Part shown: one piece after another, positions 58,431-64,000 of the stretch
How the letters are laid out: every line of letters begins with the position of its first letter
How positions within the stretch are numbered: the first letter of the stretch is position 1
Source: Ophioderma brevispina
Taxonomy: Eukaryota > Echinodermata > Ophiuroidea > Amphilepidida > Ophiodermatidae
Reading direction: 5' to 3'
NCBI GenBank assembly: GCA_023653785.1
Contig: JAMKCH010010124.1
Location: 106,449 to 170,448, forward strand
DNA length: 64,000 nucleotides
The notes under the pieces: model-generated
The model's input: only the letters and a program-made list of their open reading frames with translations
The model's database searches: none
What the model was told of the DNA's origin: nothing
Translations under genes and position numbers: made by a program

Positions 58431-59408
58431 TTGATGATGCCACCTGTCATCCTTGAGTAATTTTATTAAATTAACGGGGGAGAGATATTGCCAATGTTTT
58501 ATACAGGGTTAAAAAGTGTATATATTGTAATTCTTGTTCTAAGGTTACAAATGTATAGTTTGCTATCTCTAACCTTTTGTGTTTGCACTACAGCCCAAAA
58601 CTGTTCAAGGTCATCATTGAGTTTATCATGTGGATAAATGTTACAACATGAAATATAAATGTGCAGTGCTGAACCCCCCATAGACCCTGTGGCCCTATCA
58701 ATATTTCCCTCTTGAGTATACACCAAATGTCAAACAACATTAATTACATTAAATTGCAACATTGACATTTTACTACCCAAAATCATGACAGAATAGTAAG
58801 CCATTTTGAGAAGATATGTGCATTCTCAAAGTGTTAACCACAGTATGACTTGAACATTTAACGTATCTACTGCGTTAAAAGAATTGGCCCAAATCGTCGC
58901 TGGGCGGTAAAAACCTCATATGTGCATTTGACCTTTAAGAGCAAAACCTCACATGTCGTAAACACGGTAATATGACAAAACCTCATATGTAACATTTTCG
59001 GTAGACACCAACAACTTAATAATTTGCTGTAATGCCTTGCACAAGAAAGGTTTTCCTTTCTAAATATATTTAGATAATTATTTACTCCAGATTCTGAAAT
59101 AAACTGCCATATGATTTTCCTGTCATATTTTTGGTTGAAATTCAAACTAGAACCCGAAATGCACATGAGGTTTTTAGCACTGGGACCCCACTTTGTACAT
59201 AAGTGGTTTTGCATTTGACCTCTGGAGTTACATTATGAGGGTTGTTTCCCGCCCAGCGACGAAATATAGCAAACTATACTTTTTAATCATTAGGACCAGG
59301 TGAACATGTCTATACACCTTTTAACCTGTATGAAACATTTACCAATTTTCCCTGTTAATTTACACCCTTATCTTAAAATGCTCAAGGATGGCAAAATGGC
59401 ATCATCAA
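58431..59408. repeat. Foldback element with an inner TIR element
   Basis: Outer arms 58431-58566 and 59265-59408 are complementary (TTGATGATGCCA, CATCCTTGAG, GTATAGTTTGCTAT). Inside, 58894-59262 is bounded by TCGTCGCTGGGCGG and its complement, followed by AAACC/CCTCATA-type sequence on both sides. Confidence 0.75.
58894..59262. mobile_element. 369-bp TIR element (TCGTCGCTGGGCGG)
   Basis: Perfect 14-bp ends, with partial complementarity continuing for about 15 more bases. No coding capacity and no flanking duplication identified. Confidence 0.65.
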
Positions 59409-59412
59409 GGAT

Positions 59413-59669
59413 TTGGAATCATCAGATAATATTGCATAAAAACCAATCAAAACTTTCGTAGCAGACTCGAATACAACTAGGGTTCTACCGCTGCACTACC
59501 GTCATAACATATATACAATAATCGTGCTGGGTGCATTTAGTTAAGTGAAAGGCTCGCTATCCATAAAAAATGCACAGGTATGAATAATCAATTATTCCGA
59601 TTCGAATTATATCATGACAGTGTTAATGACATTTCACCCTTCACAAAATGTGTAATTCCGATTAGGTGT
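59413..59669. other. No recognised feature
   Basis: AT-rich sequence only. Confidence 0.4.
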
Positions 59670-60440
59670 TTTTTTCTCTTTTGGGAGATTTCCATGATGG
59701 CTCATTTTGATGAGTTATAACTCATTTTCCAGAATGTCTTGCCACAACTGAAGGTTTTTAGGTCACCTTTGAGAGAATCTGTGTCTTCTTTGCTGGAGAT
59801 TGTTTGATAAACAAAGCAGTCATCTGCAAATAGTCGACTTCACTGTTTAATTCCTGTGGCAAATCATTTATGTAGCGGAGGAACAGTAGCGGACCCAGAA
59901 CTGTACCTTGCGGCACACCAGACAGGACTTGCTTTGAAGAAGATGTATTTCCCTCACACGCAACTCTCTGTGTCCTAGTTGTTAGGGAATTTCTCATCCA
60001 GTCCAATATGTTCCCCCTAATGCCATAGAAGTAAAGTTTTGGGGGGTAAGCGAGGTTCAGCGGGACTTATCAAATGCCTTAAGTCTAAAAATTGTCATAT
60101 GATGACCTTCCCATTGTTTTTATGGCAGTGGCTATGTTGTCTGCTGTAAGGATGAGCTGGGTTTCAGTTAACCTTTTTGATCTAAAGCCATGCTGTGAGT
60201 CAACTTTGTGTTTCATAATATGAGAATGGATAATATGTGCAAGGACTTTACATAACATACTAGTGAGTGATACGGGTCTGTAGTTTTCAAGAGCTGATTT
60301 ATCACCCTTCTTAAAAACACCGCATATGCTGACCTCTTCCCACTGATGCGGAAGGTCTGTAGAAGACTGTAACAAGTTGGTGAGGATAGAAGCCAATTAT
60401 TCAGCAAACATTTTGAAAAATCAAGGAGGGATCTGATCCG
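59670..60440 (-). pseudogene. Jockey-like LINE reverse transcriptase fragment
   Basis: Reading right to left: SSTDLPHQWEEVSICGVFKK, GDKSALENYRPVSLTSMLCK, HIIHSHIMKHKVDSQHGFRS, then after a gap covering the FDKV block, WMRNSLTTRTQRVACEGN, SGVPQGTVLGPLLFLRYIND and a frameshifted catalytic region (about 59830), ending near a WQDILENEL block. The order is that of one RT domain. The part between about 60085 and 60006 is damaged and partly deleted. Inactive. Confidence 0.85.
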
Positions 60441-60801
60441 GCCAAGTCATCCTATTGGGTGACAGATTTTGCAATTGTTTCAAGATTCCTCCTTCAGTTG
60501 ACCTTTTTTATCTCAAACCATGCATGCTGTGAGTCAACTTTGTGTTTCATAATATGAGAATGGATAATATTTTCAAGAACTTAATATAAGTCAGTGATAT
60601 GGGTCAGTAGTTTATATATCGTCGGCTGAATGTAAGACCATCGCAAATGACATTTTTGTCGAAATTGAGTTTTTGGTGAATTTTGAAAGAGGAGGTATTC
60701 GCGCATAATTTAAACTATGTGTGAAGGTATGCAAGTGATCATGGTGATTAAAAAAGTTATAATTAGAAAAAGAAGATGTGCAATGCGCTTTTTACGCTTA
60801 A
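60441..60801. repeat. Partial duplicate of the adjacent LINE fragment
   Basis: About 60490-60620 repeats 60164-60290 (CTGTGAGTCAACTTTGTGTT, TTCATAATATGAGAATGGAT). This is a local tandem duplication of part of the RT or a second truncated insertion. Confidence 0.7.
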
Positions 60802-61075
60802 TGCAAGACAAACGTAAATACCACTTTTGTTTTGCGTCATTGTTTTTTCTTGTTTCAGTGCAAGACCAACGTAAGTGGCACTTACGTTGGTTTGCATTAA
60901 ACAGTTTGCCCCTTTTCAGTGCAAGACCAACGTAAGTGGCACTTACGTTGGTCTTGCATTAAACATTTTTGCCCCTTTTCAGTGCAAGACCAACGTATGG
61001 CACTTACGTTGGTCTTGCATTAAACATTTTTGCCCCTTTTCGGTACAAGACCAGAGTAAGTGCTATACTTTTAAC
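60802..61075. repeat. Tandem array of 39-bp palindromes
   Basis: Units start at 60802, 60859, 60920, 60983 and 61044 (periods 57-63). Each good unit is TGCAAGACCAACGTAAGTG, one G, and its exact complement, then ATTAAACATTTTTGCCCC. The unit at 60920 is perfect. The 60859 unit lost two bases (CT) in the right arm, the 60983 unit lost a few central bases, and the outer units are degenerate. Confidence 0.92.
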
Positions 61076-63552
61076 ATAGTGAACATTCTGCATGTGGAAA
61101 ACCAATGTTGCAACATTGGCAACATTGGCATTGGCAGCAGCAACTGCTTGGCTATATTTCTATCTACCATCAGGCTTCATGAGGCTATATTCATTTCACG
61201 TTGGACAAAGCCCTCCTAATAACACTTCCATTCTCTTCTACCTTCAGCTATATCCCATCCAAGTGGCTATTCCCATGTATCATTATGTCATCTCTCTATC
61301 TTCTTTTCTGTCATCCTCTTCTCTTACCTTTCTTTAGTTACTATTCTGTTAGGTGAACTTATACCATCTGTTGTGCTGTAGTCTAAATTGCAACATGCCC
61401 GGCCCATCTCCACTTTGATCATCTGATCTTCTCAATGATCTTTGACTCCAGATTTATGTCTTATAACTTTGCGATCTACCTATCTTTTATACTTAGTATT
61501 AAATTTTTCGTGATATGATATCTTTGGACACTCTTTATCAACAATGACATTATGTGATGCTATTACCAATGACAACTCTGCTGGTGCAATTAACAACTTA
61601 ATGGATAATTTTAAAAGATCATGCTTTTTTGTACAGTTTACGACTAACTTGTTGCTGTGCATTTCAAAGAGCATGAAATCATATTTTTCCAAGCTTCAAA
61701 AGCAAATTCTAATTCGTATTTGAAACATTTTAAAAAGTGTAGCATGAAGGCTCTGCGGTTGCTGTTACGCAAAGGAATTGTTAAAATTTAATAGAACCGT
61801 AATTATTATGCGCGCTTCATTGACTGAGGGAATGATTGGCGGTAGGGAGTCCCTTCTTTTATTGCGTTTCCCATGATTAAGAGTTTGTTTTCTTTGACAA
61901 AATGTATACACACCTGCGAGGCCTTCAAGTGACAGGCGGGAAAGAGAAACCAGTTTGCTATAATGCTATCGTATTCTGACTCCTTTCACACCTCAACACG
62001 ACTGCGTGGGATCGGTCAAAGGATCATTATGTCCGCTTGATTCAAGTCAACAAACATATTATTTGAATAGGTCCTGTTACGCTATAATAATGAATAAAAC
62101 GTGGCGTGTTAACCATGTAAACTGGTTTTTATTTTACCATTTGACTCCATCTCAGCAGTAATGTTGTACCTTGAATGTTTTTTTCCTTCCCTACGGGTTT
62201 CAAATCTTTGGAGTTTATAAATTGACGTAGGGAATTGGGGCACTAATAGGAACAGATCTACTGTGACTAATAAGTGGAGCGCACAAAACTTAGTCCTACG
62301 CAATTAGTCTAGAAAGTTTTATATACCCATGCAGAGCACCCAGGGCAGTGTGTGTGAAGGCCTTCGCTTAATTTGAAGATATCAATCGTAAGTGTGACCG
62401 CCACGCATGTTTTGCAAAGGGGTGAACTTACGGACACATCACCAGACCAGATAAATTGGACTCTGGTTAAGAATCGTAATTATTCTTGGGTCAGTACAAG
62501 GTTCTTAGATGATCAGTGAGCTCTACCTTAAACTTTATAAGGAGTTATGCTGGCTAGATAGCCTTAGCAATTTGATCTATAATCGGTTTCAAATTAAATG
62601 AGAGTTCTTGCATATTTCCACATGGTGGATATTGATGTGGCGATTCAATCAGCTTCAATCCTTGGCCATGTGGAGACTAGGCCCTTGTTGCCATTACAAA
62701 ATATATTGTGGCCATGCCATGGTTGGCCGAGATGTCAACAAACTCATAATCCGCTTTGCGCTAATCTCTTGTACATTGATATGAATACCAGAATTGTTTT
62801 TACCTGTGACCATTAAAATAAATCCTCTAACTTCTCGCGTTGAATGGACAGACCTTTTAACTTTGAACGAGGCCTCACTCATTTTGAAATCTACTATATT
62901 TATGGTACACAACAAACGCAACATTTTGTTTTAATTACAGACAATGGAATTTGGAAAGGAAGAGAGCACAAGGAACCAAAAAATGTGAACAGACCAGACC
63001 AGAAGTCAGAAAAGGCGAAGATGACACACAATACTTGGCAGCACACAACTTTCGAGATTAAGCTGGCAGGGAAAGTATGTAGATGGGTTTGGGGAAGGTT
63101 TGGCACAGAATTTTTAAAAGAAAAAACAAACAAACAAACAAACAGAAATAAAAACAGAGAACAAGAAAAAACATCGCCAGTTTGTGTTATTGCCCATCCC
63201 TGTTGGGTGACGAGCTATGTTTAGCTCTGGTTCATTCATCATTGCCAGTTTCACCGTTGATACAGTAACGTGTTATCCTCTTGTAAATAAGTTAGTGTTT
63301 GGTCGTTATCCAGTGACTTAGAGTACTTCCAACTCCCTTTGTGGCGTGGCGGCAGCGTCGGGGTTCAGTTCCACGCATCTCAGCTGAAGTAAAGCAGAAA
63401 TCTATGGAATACCAGTGATTTCAAAAGCCAACTGTAACTCTTTGTTTTTGGATTTCACAAGCAGGTGATCGACCAGCCAGCTGATATGTAGCTGTGTGTT
63501 ATACACCGACTTATAGCATTCTTGCAAGAGTCGAAATTGTATTTCAATAGAG
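61076..63552. other. No gene; possible LTR near the right end
   Basis: A (CAAA)n run lies at about 63125-63143. The 200 bases before the gag start at 63553 would be the leader of the LTR element. TGGCGGCAGCG at 63347 is a possible primer-binding site, but no LTR can be delimited without the 3' copy. Confidence 0.35.
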
Positions 63553-64000
63553 ATGGCAACCACACACCGTGCCCCAAAACAGTGGTCTCTTAGCAAAAAT
63601 GAGACTGTGAACTCATTTGAAAGCTGGAAGCATAACATTCAGTACACTTTGTCCCTTGATCCTAACTTTGCTTCCTTCCTTGTTGACGATGCCAAGTGGG
63701 AGAAAAAGACCAAAGCATCCCCCTGCGTGGATTCACAAATGATGGTGATCAGGTCCCCGAGGCAAAGCGCCTTACTGCCCAACAGAAAGTTGCTATACTT
63801 GAGTTAATGCTAGGCCAAATCGCCAACTATTGCCCAGTTATATCTCGCAATACCATTGTGAAAAACAGCACTTGCATCAATGACATTTGGCAATCAATTC
63901 GGCTGCATTATGGATTCCAGTCCACCGGAGGTCATTTCCTTGATTTTGCAGCAATACGCCTCAATGCTGATGAACGCCCTGAGGATCTTTATCAGCGCAT
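63553..64000 (+). pseudogene. LTR-retrotransposon gag, start of element, frameshifted and cut by window end
   Basis: The start at 63553 opens a frame with [19 protein letters not shown] and [13 protein letters not shown]. Near 63721 the reading shifts by one base and continues open to 64000 with [40 protein letters not shown] and [13 protein letters not shown]. The layout (W-rich N-terminal helix region, then SIR.HYG..S and DE.PE.LYQR) is typical of capsid domains of Ty3/gypsy-like elements in invertebrates. The frame break at 63721 may be real damage or a sequencing indel in the CCCC run. Protease and polymerase would lie beyond the window. The subfamily is uncertain. Confidence 0.7.

Noticed and set aside
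60802..61075. CRISPR-like look of evenly spaced palindromic repeats
   Set aside because: The spacers are the same sequence each time and the genome is animal. It is a tandem repeat, not repeat plus unique spacers.
63340..63360. Primer-binding site of the LTR element (TGGCGGCAGCG)
   Set aside because: It begins with TGG as expected, but I could not match it to a specific tRNA 3' end and the preceding bases do not end in CA, so it is not listed as a feature.

Overview
This window looks like ordinary intergenic or intronic DNA from an animal. It is AT-rich, has no long open reading frames, and carries many decayed LINE retrotransposons, tRNA-derived SINE heads, DNA-transposon remnants, foldback elements and minisatellites. 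The repeat content (CR1/L2-like and jockey-like LINEs, short TTAA-flanked and hAT-like elements, and the often repeated word AGGCCTA) suggests a marine invertebrate deuterostome. An echinoderm or related ambulacrarian is my best guess. The host assignment is inference; no host gene is complete enough to prove it. No bacterial-type operon, CRISPR array, rRNA or intact tRNA gene is visible.

Layout. 1-1.7 kb: a LINE reverse transcriptase on + facing a LINE endonuclease on -. 3-5 kb: a TTAA-flanked MITE, a hairpin and a LINE C-terminal fragment. 7.5-8.4 kb: a 51/52-bp satellite split by a TTAA MITE. 9.4-13 kb: a foldback element, a Tc1/mariner-like TIR element and a 20-bp minisatellite. 14.5-18 kb: dispersed repeats, a GC-rich block and an hAT-like element. 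20.5-23.1 kb: three tandem units of one sequence, two of them almost identical. 25.6-26.4 kb: a broken mariner-family transposase. 26.9-31.6 kb: tandem repeats, including an array of about 104-bp monomers alternating between two types. 33-40 kb: an hAT-like element, a GATC-rich TIR element, two CR1/L2-like LINE copies, and a SINE inverted dimer inside the second copy. 41.4-42.1 kb: a long C-rich polypyrimidine tract. 42-51 kb: mostly featureless. 51-56 kb: nested foldback and TTAA elements and a second clear hAT-like element. 56-61 kb: two more LINE RT fragments, a 43-bp satellite, a possible host terminal exon, and a tandem array whose unit is a 39-bp palindrome. 63.5 kb to the end: the start of an LTR-retrotransposon gag running off the window.

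The most informative theme is transposition history. At least seven TTAA-flanked non-autonomous elements, most with termini starting AG, sit in the window without a visible transposase. Paralogous copies of their host repeats supply empty sites, and in one case removing the element restores a LINE reading frame. Two repeat copies also act as each other's empty site, one for an hAT-like insertion and one for a TTAA insertion. I found no convincing new multi-gene system. The unusual items are structural: the SINE inverted dimer, the palindrome array, the alternating 104-bp array, and the recent 980-bp tandem duplication.
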